Positions 1-7,604 of a stretch of 64,000 bases of DNA are shown piece by piece. The position numbers and the translations under genes are program-made. Position 1 is the stretch's first letter; each line of letters starts with the position of its first letter. Source of the DNA: Acidobacteriaceae bacterium (lineage in GTDB: Bacteria; Acidobacteriota; Terriglobia; Terriglobales; Acidobacteriaceae); contig CAHJWL010000006.1 in assembly GCA_903642235.1 (NCBI GenBank), positions 62,001 to 126,000 of the forward strand. Reading direction: 5' to 3'. The notes under the pieces are model-generated. The model was not told the origin of the DNA and made no database searches. It worked only from the letters and a program-made list of their open reading frames with translations.

Positions 1-458
1 GCTTCAAGGCACAGGAAGAATTTGTCGGTCGTCGCGCCATTACGAAAGTTGGGCGCGTTGAATAACGGGTGATACAGCTGCGGCAGGCCGTTTTGCGCGA
101 TCATGCCAAAGGCTGCAGAGAGGCCGGCAAAGAGAATAGTGAACTCATAGGCCGGGATGATGAAGGCAGGCCACGAGAAGAGCGGCCGGCCGGCGATGTT
201 GAGTGGATACGCGTAGACATTGATCCACGTCTCCATCAGGTAGGCGACCGTCACGCCGGCCAGTCCACCCAGGAGACACATGAGAGGAACGCTGGTTTTG
301 TGAAAACGCAGGGCGCCAGCGGCCTCTTCGACCGGGTAGGGCGTGTAGCACTCCATCCGGCGATAGCCCTCTTCATGGGCCTGTTCGGTTGCATGCACCA
401 ACTCGGAAGGCGTGCTGAACTCAGCGATGATGCCGTAGATTCCTTCGCGTGGCGGCAT
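1..458 (-). CDS. actD: Alternative complex III subunit ActD (DUF3341), partial
   Basis: Membrane subunit of alternative complex III (ACIII), a quinol:electron acceptor oxidoreductase of the cytoplasmic membrane. The first 152 residues are present and the C-terminus lies beyond the window edge. The fragment opens with the soluble ferredoxin-like part (MPPREGIYGIIAEF) and has two hydrophobic stretches at about residues 56-75 and 97-121, the usual DUF3341/ActD plan. The start is well fixed: its ATG (458-456) shares one base with the TAA stop of actC (460-458), a TAATG coupling that implies translation from one messenger. It is the fourth gene of actA-actB-actC-actD, and actE/actF would be expected further left. 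The identity rests on domain appearance plus gene order. Confidence 0.9.
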   Translation of the reverse strand, partial: MPPREGIYGIIAEFSTPSELVHATEQAHEEGYRRMECYTPYPVEEAAGALRFHKTSVPLMCLLGGLAGVTVAYLMETWINVYAYPLNIAGRPLFSWPAFIIPAYEFTILFAGLSAAFGMIAQNGLPQLYHPLFNAPNFRNGATTDKFFLCLE

Positions 459-1897
459 TAGACGGCCTCATCGATCGTGGTCTGTGCGTCAGCGGAGCGG
501 GCGCGGATCTTGGTCTGAGGCAGCATCATGCGGATCTCGGACATGGGGATCATGGGAAGGAAGCGCACGAAGAGGAAGAACAGCATCGTGAACAGGCCCA
601 TGGTGCCGACATAGATCATGTAATCCCACTTGGTCGCGCGGTACGTACCCCAGGAGGAGGGCAGGTAATCGCGATAGAGCGAGGTAACAACGATCACAAA
701 GCGCTCGAACCACATGCCCGTGTTGACGATCAGCGACAGGATGAACAGGTACGCCACATTGACCCGCAGCTTGCGGGACCACAGCGTCGTGAGCGGGATG
801 GCGATATTGGTCATAATGAGGATCCAGTACGCCCAGCCCATGGGGCCGAACATGCGGTTCCACATCATGAAGAACTCCCAATGGCTGGCCGAGTACCAAC
901 TCATGAAGACCTCCATGCCATAGCCATAGGCAACAATCGAGCCGGTCGCGAGCATGACCTTGCCCATGTTGTCCAGGTGGCGCAGCGTCACGAGATCTTC
1001 AAGGTGGTAGAACTTGCGCAGCGGAATGGCGAGGGTCAGCACCATCGCAAAACCCGAGTAAACGGCACCGGCGACGAAGTACGGCGGGAAGATGGTAGTG
1101 TGCCAGCCGGCCAGAGCCGCGACCGCAAAGTCAAAGGAGATGACTGTGTGGACGGAGAGCACCAGCGGCGTGGAGAGGCCGGCAAGCAGCAGCGAGGCCG
1201 ACTCATAGCGGATCCAGTGGCGAGTTGAACCACGCCAGCCGAGCGAGAGCGTTCCGTAGAAGAACTTCGCTAGCGGCATCGTGGCGCGATCGCGCAGAGT
1301 GCCGAAGTCGGGAATCATGCCGACATACCAGAAGACGATTGAGATCGTCGCGTACGTCGAGACCGCAAAGACGTCCCAGGCCAGCGGACTACGGAACTGC
1401 GGCCACAGATTCATGGTGTTCGGATACGGCAGCAGCCAGTACGCGAGCCACGGGCGACCGACGTGGATGAGCGGGAAGGTACCCGCGCAGACCACGGCGA
1501 AGATGGTCATTGCCTCGGCAAAGCGATTGATAGAGTTTCGCCAGGTCTGCTTGAACAGCAGCAGAATAGCCGAGATCAACGTGCCCGCGTGGCCGATACC
1601 GATCCACCAGACGAAGTTAATGATGGCGAAGCCCCAGGCTCCCGGGATGGTGACACCCCAGATGCCGACGCCCTTGAGGAAGAGCCAGGTGATGCCGACG
1701 ACGACACCCTGCGCGATGCCGGCACCCACGATCAGGCCGAAGAACCAGCCGAGCGGGGTATTCGACGTCAGCACGATGCCGGCGATCTTCTGCGTGACCG
1801 ATTTGAAGTTGTGGCCGGGAGCGATGACCGCGTACTCGCCGGTACGCGGGTCGATCATCGGGTCAATGACGGGATCGGGACTGGGTTTGGTCGCCAT
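458..1897 (-). CDS. actC: Alternative complex III integral membrane subunit ActC (NrfD/PsrC family)
   Basis: 479-residue polytopic membrane protein of the NrfD/PsrC family, the quinol-binding membrane subunit of ACIII. Hydrophobic segments run through nearly the whole protein (for example around GWFFGLIVGAGIAQGVVVG and WILIMTNIAIPLTTLW), consistent with the ten helices expected of ActC. The N-terminus carries a short soluble lead with the DPRTGEYAVIAPGHNFKSVT stretch typical of ActC proteins. It overlaps actB upstream (TGATG) and actD downstream (TAATG), so the three are translationally coupled. The known role of the family is menaquinol oxidation coupled to electron transfer into the ActB iron-sulfur chain. 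A second NrfD-type subunit, ActF, would be expected outside the window. Confidence 0.93.
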   Translation of the reverse strand: MATKPSPDPVIDPMIDPRTGEYAVIAPGHNFKSVTQKIAGIVLTSNTPLGWFFGLIVGAGIAQGVVVGITWLFLKGVGIWGVTIPGAWGFAIINFVWWIGIGHAGTLISAILLLFKQTWRNSINRFAEAMTIFAVVCAGTFPLIHVGRPWLAYWLLPYPNTMNLWPQFRSPLAWDVFAVSTYATISIVFWYVGMIPDFGTLRDRATMPLAKFFYGTLSLGWRGSTRHWIRYESASLLLAGLSTPLVLSVHTVISFDFAVAALAGWHTTIFPPYFVAGAVYSGFAMVLTLAIPLRKFYHLEDLVTLRHLDNMGKVMLATGSIVAYGYGMEVFMSWYSASHWEFFMMWNRMFGPMGWAYWILIMTNIAIPLTTLWSRKLRVNVAYLFILSLIVNTGMWFERFVIVVTSLYRDYLPSSWGTYRATKWDYMIYVGTMGLFTMLFFLFVRFLPMIPMSEIRMMLPQTKIRARSADAQTTIDEAV

Positions 1898-4800
1898 CAG
1901 ATCTGCTCCAGCTCTGGGTTCGGGTTGATAACGCCTGCGCTGTAGGTTGTGCGCGGGCGGTAGTTGAGATCAGCGAGCACCTGGTAGGTGCGCTCGCTCG
2001 CTTTCTTTTTAGCGACCTCACTCTTCGGATCATTGATGTTGCCGAAGAGGATCGCATCAGTCGGGCATGCCTGCTGGCACGCGGTAATCACCTCGCCGTC
2101 ACGGATCGCACGGTTTTCCTTGTCCGCGGTGATCTTTGCTTCGGCGATGCGCTGAATGCAGTAGGTGCACTTCTCCATCACGCCGCGGGAACGGACCGTT
2201 ACGTCAGGGTTGCGCATGAACTTCAGGCTCTCGGTCTCGTAGTCCGAGTAGAGCAGGAAGTTGAAGCGGCGGACCTTGTACGGGCAGTTGTTCGAGCAGT
2301 ACCGGGTGCCGACACAACGGTTGTACACCATGGTGTTAATGCCTTCCGGCGTATGCACCGTCGCGCCGACCGGGCACACCAACTCGCATCCGGCGTTCTC
2401 GCAGTGCTGGCACATCATCGGCTGAAAATGCGCGCGCGGTGCATGCAGATCGCCTTCGAAGTATGCGTCGATGCGGATCCACTGCATGTTGCGGCCGACC
2501 TTGACCTGCTCGCGCCCGATGACAGCGATGTTGTTCTCCGCATAGCAGGCGACAACGCAGGCGCTGCAGCCGATGCAGGAGTTCAGATCGATGGCCATGC
2601 CCCAGGCGTTCTGCAGCCGCAGCGACGACGGATCGGTATGGTTGTAGCGCCACGCCTCGGGGAAGAAGCTCTCTTCCTTCTTCGGCGCCTCGCCCTGCGG
2701 ACCGTAGCCCACCTTGTTCACCAGCGTATTGGCGTCACCCTCATGGGCAAAGTCAGGGTGCTTCTTCGCCTCTGCAAGCGTGGTGTAGCGAATGATCGAC
2801 CGCTCCTGCGCCTCGTGGCCTGCAAGCGAGTACGTGCCCTTCTTGTCCGACTCCGGCTTTTCCAGATCATGCTGCGCAAAGGTTCCGCGATGCTCGACGT
2901 TGTGCACCTTGGTGACGCAGAGGTCCCACGTGCCCGAGGACTTCTTGATCGTCGCACCGGTGGCAAACAGCGGAGCGCCCGAGGTACGCACCGGGTAGAC
3001 ATCGAAGCCGACACCGGCTGCAACCCGGCCGGCTGCCGCCTGCCGGCCAAAGCCAAGATGCAGCGTAATCACGCCATCCGGGTGACCATACGCAAGCAGC
3101 ACAGGAGCAAGGATCTTGCGGCCATGCGACTCAATCTCGATGATCTGGTTCTCTTCGAGCTTGAAATGCTCCATGCTGTCCAGGCTCATCAGCGCCGCAT
3201 TATCCCAGCTCAGGTTGGTGACCTGCTTCGGCAGCTCCTGCAGCCAGCCAACATTGGCGAAACGCCCGTCGTAGAGCGACGGATCTGGCCGGAAGCTGAG
3301 TTCGACCGTATCGCCCGCGGGTGTAAACGCACTCGCGAAAGACGTGGTGGATGCGGCAGACGGTCCGCCAGCGCGAGGTGCAAAGGCGGTCCCTTCCACC
3401 CAGCCATCGTGCAGCGCCTTGCGCCACGCGCTGCCCATGTCACCACCCTTGATGTAGGTCTTTGCGGTGTTCTGGACAGCCTCGAGGTTTGAAAGCTGCG
3501 GGTTCTCCTCGAGCAGGCTCTGCAGGACCTCGTGCGAGGTGATGCCGCCATAGAGCGGTGCAATCATCGGCTGGATGATGGAGACCGTTCCGTCATAGGC
3601 ACGGGCATCAGACCACGTTTCGAGGTAGTGCGCCCTGTTCAAGTGCCAGACAGAGACACTGCCCGTCTCGTCGACGTGCGAGCCGAGATGCACCGTCATG
3701 GGCACCTTGGCGAAGGCCGCGGCGAAATCAAGATCAACCGGCGACGAGTAGAGCGGATTGGTCCCCAGCATGACCAGCCACTGCACCTTGCCCGCGTTAA
3801 CGTCGGCAACCAGGGACCGCAGCTCGGCCATCTGTTCGGTCGGCATCGGGTTGACTGTGTCGGTGTAGATGACCGTCTTGCCAATGGCGCCGAGCGCGCT
3901 GTTGAGGGCGTGCGCGGCGGCGTGTACCTCGGGCGCAGCCTGCTCGCCAGGGATTACAACGGCACGGCCGTTCGCGGCCTTCAGATCGGCAGAGAGAACA
4001 GTAAAGAACTTCTGCTGTTCGGGGGAGAGACCCGCCGGCGCGTTTCCGCTCACCAGCGCCTGCGCGAAGCTCGCGATCTGGCTGGGCCGCAGCGCCAGGC
4101 GATGCTCGGCCTTGAATCCGGTGACCGTCGACATGCTTTCGACGACGTACATCCGGTTCATCGTCTTGTCTTCCTCATAGCGATGCCGCAGCGCGTAGCC
4201 GCGTGCCATGGGCAGGAAGCCGGGCTGGGCAATACCACCCAGAAAATCAGCATCGAGCGAGAGGATGAGGTCAGCCTGCTCAAGCCGGTACTGCGCGTCA
4301 ACATACTGGCCGAAGACAGCCTTCGACGCGGCGCGGGCGCTATCGCGGTTCACGGGGTCATACTGCACCAGCTTCGCCTGCGGGAACGCAGCCTGCACCT
4401 GCTTCCACTGCGCTGCAAGCGTGGGCGAGGTTACGGTCTCCGAGAGGAAGTAGAGACCCTGCCCGCCGGGCAGAGCCTTGGCGGCAGCAATGAAGTCGCG
4501 CTGGAAGGCGGCAAAGTCTGACGCTTGGCCGCGGTGCAGCACGTGCTGCGAGCGATCAGGATCGTACAGGTCAAGCAGGGTGGCCTGTGTGTAGATGTCA
4601 GACTTTCCTTGCGACACCGGATGCTCCGGGTTGCCGTCGATCTTGATGGGCCGGAACTCTTCGGACTTCACCAGGACCGGAATCGCACCCGTCGGAAACG
4701 GATGGGCTGTGGCAAAGTACATTGCGTTCCCGAGAACCAGGTCCTCTGGCTGCCGGATGTACGGATAGATTGCCTCGTCCGGCTGCTTGGTGCAGCCCGC

Positions 4801-5097
4801 CAGACCGGCGAGTGCCAGGGACGCGCCCATGACCTTCATGAAGCCGCGACGGCTTACCGAATCAACCCACTCTGTCGACTGACGCGGAAACTCCTCCTGC
4901 ATCAGCTCGTGAAACTCCGGCGTCTCCGCCAGCTCGTCCAGGTTCTTCCAGAAGCGTCGACCGGTCTTGCCGTCGAGCTTGCCGCGAACCTGGTCGAGCG
5001 TCATCTTCGCCGGCGCGATACGCATTACAACGGTCGCGCCTGCTGCTGGTGTCTGCTGCTCTGGTACCGTATCTTTTTCCATCTCTCGTGTCTTCAT
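1897..5097 (-). CDS. actB: Alternative complex III iron-sulfur/molybdopterin-like subunit ActB
   Basis: Large peripheral subunit of ACIII, 1066 residues from the chosen start. The N-terminal two thirds resembles a molybdopterin oxidoreductase (in characterised ACIII this domain lacks the cofactor). The C-terminal third is a ferredoxin domain with four cysteine groups: CIGCSACVVAC, CQHCENAGCELVCP, CVGTRYCSNNCP with CTYC, and CQQACP. These would hold three 4Fe-4S clusters and one 3Fe-4S cluster. An internal twin-arginine motif (SRRGFMKVMG, about residues 82-91) is followed by a hydrophobic stretch ending in a lipobox-like LAGC (Cys about 102). An in-frame ATG four codons upstream (5109) exists. 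I prefer the ATG at 5097 because it overlaps the actA stop as TAATG, like the other junctions here. The electrons pass from ActC to the ActA haems. Confidence 0.93.
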   Translation of the reverse strand: MKTREMEKDTVPEQQTPAAGATVVMRIAPAKMTLDQVRGKLDGKTGRRFWKNLDELAETPEFHELMQEEFPRQSTEWVDSVSRRGFMKVMGASLALAGLAGCTKQPDEAIYPYIRQPEDLVLGNAMYFATAHPFPTGAIPVLVKSEEFRPIKIDGNPEHPVSQGKSDIYTQATLLDLYDPDRSQHVLHRGQASDFAAFQRDFIAAAKALPGGQGLYFLSETVTSPTLAAQWKQVQAAFPQAKLVQYDPVNRDSARAASKAVFGQYVDAQYRLEQADLILSLDADFLGGIAQPGFLPMARGYALRHRYEEDKTMNRMYVVESMSTVTGFKAEHRLALRPSQIASFAQALVSGNAPAGLSPEQQKFFTVLSADLKAANGRAVVIPGEQAAPEVHAAAHALNSALGAIGKTVIYTDTVNPMPTEQMAELRSLVADVNAGKVQWLVMLGTNPLYSSPVDLDFAAAFAKVPMTVHLGSHVDETGSVSVWHLNRAHYLETWSDARAYDGTVSIIQPMIAPLYGGITSHEVLQSLLEENPQLSNLEAVQNTAKTYIKGGDMGSAWRKALHDGWVEGTAFAPRAGGPSAASTTSFASAFTPAGDTVELSFRPDPSLYDGRFANVGWLQELPKQVTNLSWDNAALMSLDSMEHFKLEENQIIEIESHGRKILAPVLLAYGHPDGVITLHLGFGRQAAAGRVAAGVGFDVYPVRTSGAPLFATGATIKKSSGTWDLCVTKVHNVEHRGTFAQHDLEKPESDKKGTYSLAGHEAQERSIIRYTTLAEAKKHPDFAHEGDANTLVNKVGYGPQGEAPKKEESFFPEAWRYNHTDPSSLRLQNAWGMAIDLNSCIGCSACVVACYAENNIAVIGREQVKVGRNMQWIRIDAYFEGDLHAPRAHFQPMMCQHCENAGCELVCPVGATVHTPEGINTMVYNRCVGTRYCSNNCPYKVRRFNFLLYSDYETESLKFMRNPDVTVRSRGVMEKCTYCIQRIAEAKITADKENRAIRDGEVITACQQACPTDAILFGNINDPKSEVAKKKASERTYQVLADLNYRPRTTYSAGVINPNPELEQI

Positions 5098-6023
5098 TAT
5101 CGGTGGCATGTCTCACAGCTGGAGATCTCGTTCGCGCCGCGAATGTGGTACTGCTTCGTCAGGTAGCGGCCAAGGTCGAGTTGCGTGGTGAACTTCTTAT
5201 AGTTGACCGGCATAACAATGCCGTTGGCAGGCGGCAGATCGCTTACGGTCTTCTCCTGACCCTGATTAGAGTGCGGCGATCCCATCGTGCCGGAGTGTGC
5301 CGCGGAGAGGCCGCTCTGCTCTGGTGTCTGCATCTGCAAGGAGGCGAGCTCAGGATTGCTGTTGCCCGGATTCTTGGTCGTGCAGGAAACCTGCTGCGCT
5401 GTCGGCCGGCCATAGCTGTTCGGGATGTCCGCGCACCAGACAGGCTTTTCGGTGCTGGGACCCTGCCACGCCATGTTGTAGATCTCCGTCGTCGGACGAA
5501 GATTGGCAGCCGGGTTGCGATGGCAGTTCAGACACCATTCCATCTGCAGCGTGTTCTGCATGTACATGATCGGCATCTGATCGACACGGCCATGACAGCT
5601 CGCGCACCCGAGGCCCTTGTTGACGTGGATCGAGTGATTGAAGTAGACGTAGTCCGGAAGATCATGCACACGGATCCACTGGATGGATGCGCCGGTCGCC
5701 CAGCTTTGCCGGACTGGCTCCAGCAGATTTGCATTCGTCCAGATCTGCGAGTGGCAGTTGATGCAGGTCTTGGTCGGAGGAACGCCGGAGTACGCGGCCT
5801 TCTCTACCTGCTGGTGACAATACTGGCACTGCAGACCGAGTCCTTCCACATGATGCTTGTGGCTGAAGGGAACCGGCTGATCGGGGCGCTGACCCTGCCG
5901 GGTAACCCACGGCGAGCGTTGTAGCTCGTTGAGCGTGACGCCAACGGCAATCACGATCAGACCAGCCAATACCAGGCTCATTCGGGCGAGCGCATTCGAG
6001 CTGCGGTCAAAAACTTGCGCCAT
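5097..6023 (-). CDS. actA: Alternative complex III pentahaem cytochrome c subunit ActA
   Basis: 308-residue membrane-anchored multihaem cytochrome c, the first gene of the ACIII operon. There is one transmembrane helix at about residues 15-31. Five CxxCH haem-binding motifs follow: CQYCH (66-70), CINCH (87-91), CASCH (140-144), CLNCH (164-168) and CETCH (303-307). The protein ends one residue after the fifth motif (CETCHR). Extra histidines (SHKHH, about 54-58) may be axial ligands. Five haems is the number reported for ActA of Rhodothermus-type complexes. It accepts electrons from ActB and hands them to a monohaem cytochrome (ActE) or directly to an oxidase. The start at 6023 begins with MAQVFDRSSNAL, immediately before the membrane helix, which fits a short cytoplasmic tail. 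Confidence 0.93.
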   Translation of the reverse strand: MAQVFDRSSNALARMSLVLAGLIVIAVGVTLNELQRSPWVTRQGQRPDQPVPFSHKHHVEGLGLQCQYCHQQVEKAAYSGVPPTKTCINCHSQIWTNANLLEPVRQSWATGASIQWIRVHDLPDYVYFNHSIHVNKGLGCASCHGRVDQMPIMYMQNTLQMEWCLNCHRNPAANLRPTTEIYNMAWQGPSTEKPVWCADIPNSYGRPTAQQVSCTTKNPGNSNPELASLQMQTPEQSGLSAAHSGTMGSPHSNQGQEKTVSDLPPANGIVMPVNYKKFTTQLDLGRYLTKQYHIRGANEISSCETCHR

Positions 6024-6477
6024 GAGTACGTTCCTGCTTCCTCTACGTCACTGTCTGTAAATCTTCCGTGTCGCCTCTCTGAGCCGACACATATCGTTTG
6101 CTCCTGAAGCGGATCTGTTTGCCAGACTCTTTGCGGCTAAACCCTCTAAAATCGGGAGGTTTCCCTGCTTCAGAAGCTGAGTATAGCAGTGGCAAATCAG
6201 GGCAACTGCATCACTTAAGGGCGGTTGTTTATGTCCTGAAGTGGCTACAAATTAACAAACGCAACTGCTTCGCGGTCTGCAGAAAGCGCCTGAAAAGGGT
6301 AGCTCCTCTACGTTCCCAAACTTGAGGTCCGCTTGTAAATTGCGGCCATTTGGGTCCGAGATCCCACCCGCCCTGCTTCCCGGGGTCGATACCGGTGGGA
6401 ACCTGGGCCAAGAGCCATCTCGAGCGACCGGCAGGACAGCAAAGAGAGGTCAGCCTGCGTTCGGTTATCGTTGAGAG
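6024..6477. other. 454-base intergenic region between actA and the AlkA-type glycosylase gene
   Basis: Divergent intergenic region upstream of both actA (minus) and the DNA glycosylase gene (plus). It is noticeably more AT-rich than its surroundings at 6200-6300. Apart from the extended -10 candidate near 6180, I see no convincing gene, tRNA or long repeat. Short open frames here have no recognisable features. Confidence 0.5.
6173..6190 (-). promoter_or_regulatory. Candidate extended -10 promoter of the act operon
   Basis: On the minus strand, TGCTATACT (the TATACT is at 6185-6180) forms an extended -10 (TG-N-TATACT) about 160 bases before the actA start. No convincing -35 hexamer lies at 16-18 bases. 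It is the best promoter-like element in this intergenic stretch, but it is an inference from motif alone. Confidence 0.3.
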
Positions 6478-7197
6478 ATGCCTCAGGATGCTCCTGTTCG
6501 CACACGCAGGCCGCCCTACGACGTCGCCGCTGCCGCGACGGCGCTGGCGGCCGCAGACGTGAAGCTCGGCCGGCTGATGGAGCAGGTAGGGCCGTTTACC
6601 TTGCGGCTTCCCGCCACGCAATCCCCCTTTGAGGCGCTGGCCCGGTCCATTCTCTACCAGCAGCTGCACGGAAAAGCGGCTGCGGCCATCCACCGGCGCA
6701 TGATCGAAGGCTTTGCGCCGGTCTGCGGGGTCGGCGTGCACCCGGGGCCGGAGCACCTGCTGGAGTGCCCCACCGAGCAGCTGCGCGCGGCCGGCCTTTC
6801 GCACAACAAGATCCTGGCGCTGCGGGATCTGGCGGCAAAGACCCTGGACGGCACGGTGCCGACTCTCGCGCAGATCCGCCGCATGCCGGACGAAGCCATC
6901 GTCGAGCATCTGACCGAGGTTCGCGGCATCGGTCGCTGGACAGTCGAGATGCTGCTGATGTTCCGGCTGGGCCGGCCCGATGTGCTGCCGGTCGACGACT
7001 TTGGCGTTCGCCGAGGCTTTGCGCTCACCTTCCAGGGGCTGAAGCCCGCAACGAAGCTGACGCCGGCGCTGCTGCCGAAGGCGGACGTGCTGCGGCGCCG
7101 GGCAAAACGATGGTCGCCCTGGTGCTCGGTAGTGAGCTGGTACATGTGGCGCGCCTGCGATCTGGCGGATGCGGCAAAGGCGAAGAAGACAGGGTAG
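6478..7197 (+). CDS. DNA-3-methyladenine glycosylase II-like (AlkA/HhH-GPD family)
   Basis: 239-residue base-excision repair glycosylase that removes alkylated purines from DNA. The HhH-GPD signature is clear: a helix-hairpin-helix LTEVRGIGRWTVEMLL at about residues 142-157, followed by the catalytic aspartate region VLPVDDFGVRRGF at about 170-182. The N-terminal part contains PFEALARSILYQQLHGKAA, the usual glycosylase motif before the hairpin. There is no iron-sulfur cysteine cluster, which separates it from the Nth/MutY group and agrees with AlkA. The length is short for E. coli AlkA (282) because the N-terminal subdomain is reduced, as in many bacterial homologues. It appears to be a single-gene unit. 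Confidence 0.88.
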   Translation: MPQDAPVRTRRPPYDVAAAATALAAADVKLGRLMEQVGPFTLRLPATQSPFEALARSILYQQLHGKAAAAIHRRMIEGFAPVCGVGVHPGPEHLLECPTEQLRAAGLSHNKILALRDLAAKTLDGTVPTLAQIRRMPDEAIVEHLTEVRGIGRWTVEMLLMFRLGRPDVLPVDDFGVRRGFALTFQGLKPATKLTPALLPKADVLRRRAKRWSPWCSVVSWYMWRACDLADAAKAKKTG

Positions 7198-7261
7198 GTG
7201 AGGCGGCGTTGTTCGTTCGGCGTTCGCACAAACAACAGAGAATAAACAACGTAACCCGCAG

Positions 7262-7597
7262 CTACTCCGGCGCAACCACCCGCTCCACCCAAACCGTCCA
7301 CTCCCCTTCCGAGAGCTCGCTGGCAGCCGCGCGCAGGGTCATGGCAGTCTCTTCCGCTTGGGAGCAGGTCACCTTGTACCCGTTCAACCGCAGAGAGATG
7401 TCACCATGGCCGCAAGGCCGATACGCTTGTTTCCGTCCAGAAATGCGTGGTTCTTCAGCAGCTCCCAACCCAATACGGCCGCACGATGCGCGATCTGGGC
7501 GTCAGACTGGCGGTGTGCGAGCCACACGTCAAAGCTGGCCTTCCCTCTCACCTGCACCGACTGCTTTGACCAGAGTCGCCTCCGCTTCCGATAGCAT
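7262..7597 (-). pseudogene. Broken Doc/Fic-family toxin gene (death-on-curing type)
   Basis: Read on the minus strand, this stretch encodes the C-terminal half of a Doc-type Fic protein. The HAFLDGNKR active-site motif (HxFxDGNKR of Doc/Fic) is encoded at 7449-7423, preceded by AHRAAVLGWELLKN. The reading frame then stops at LAAMVTSLCG*, but the expected continuation LRLNGYKVTC and the normal Doc tail resume two bases out of frame and run to a TAG at 7264-7262. The break sits in a CT repeat (ATCTCTCTG). Upstream of the motif the frame also shifts and the usual N-terminal domain is missing, so this is a decayed remnant with at least two lesions. No partner antitoxin is recognisable. It abuts the start of the GH57 gene and is convergent with the glycosylase gene. 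Confidence 0.72.
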
Positions 7598-7604
7598 TAA
7601 GTCA

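Noticed and set aside
449-1228. Long plus-strand frame opposite actC
   Set aside because: It is an antisense shadow: low hydrophobicity pattern, no recognisable domain, and the opposite strand encodes an unmistakable NrfD protein. The same holds for long frames opposite actB, SecDF, dnaG and the RNase P RNA.
6098-6325. Short frame upstream of actA
   Set aside because: No ribosome-binding site, no similarity, and it lies in the presumed promoter region.
6765-7604. Open frame that would extend the GH57 protein by 280 residues upstream
   Set aside because: It runs in a different frame through the glycosylase gene and a Doc remnant, has no similarity-like sequence and no ribosome-binding site. 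The true start is the ATG at 7605.
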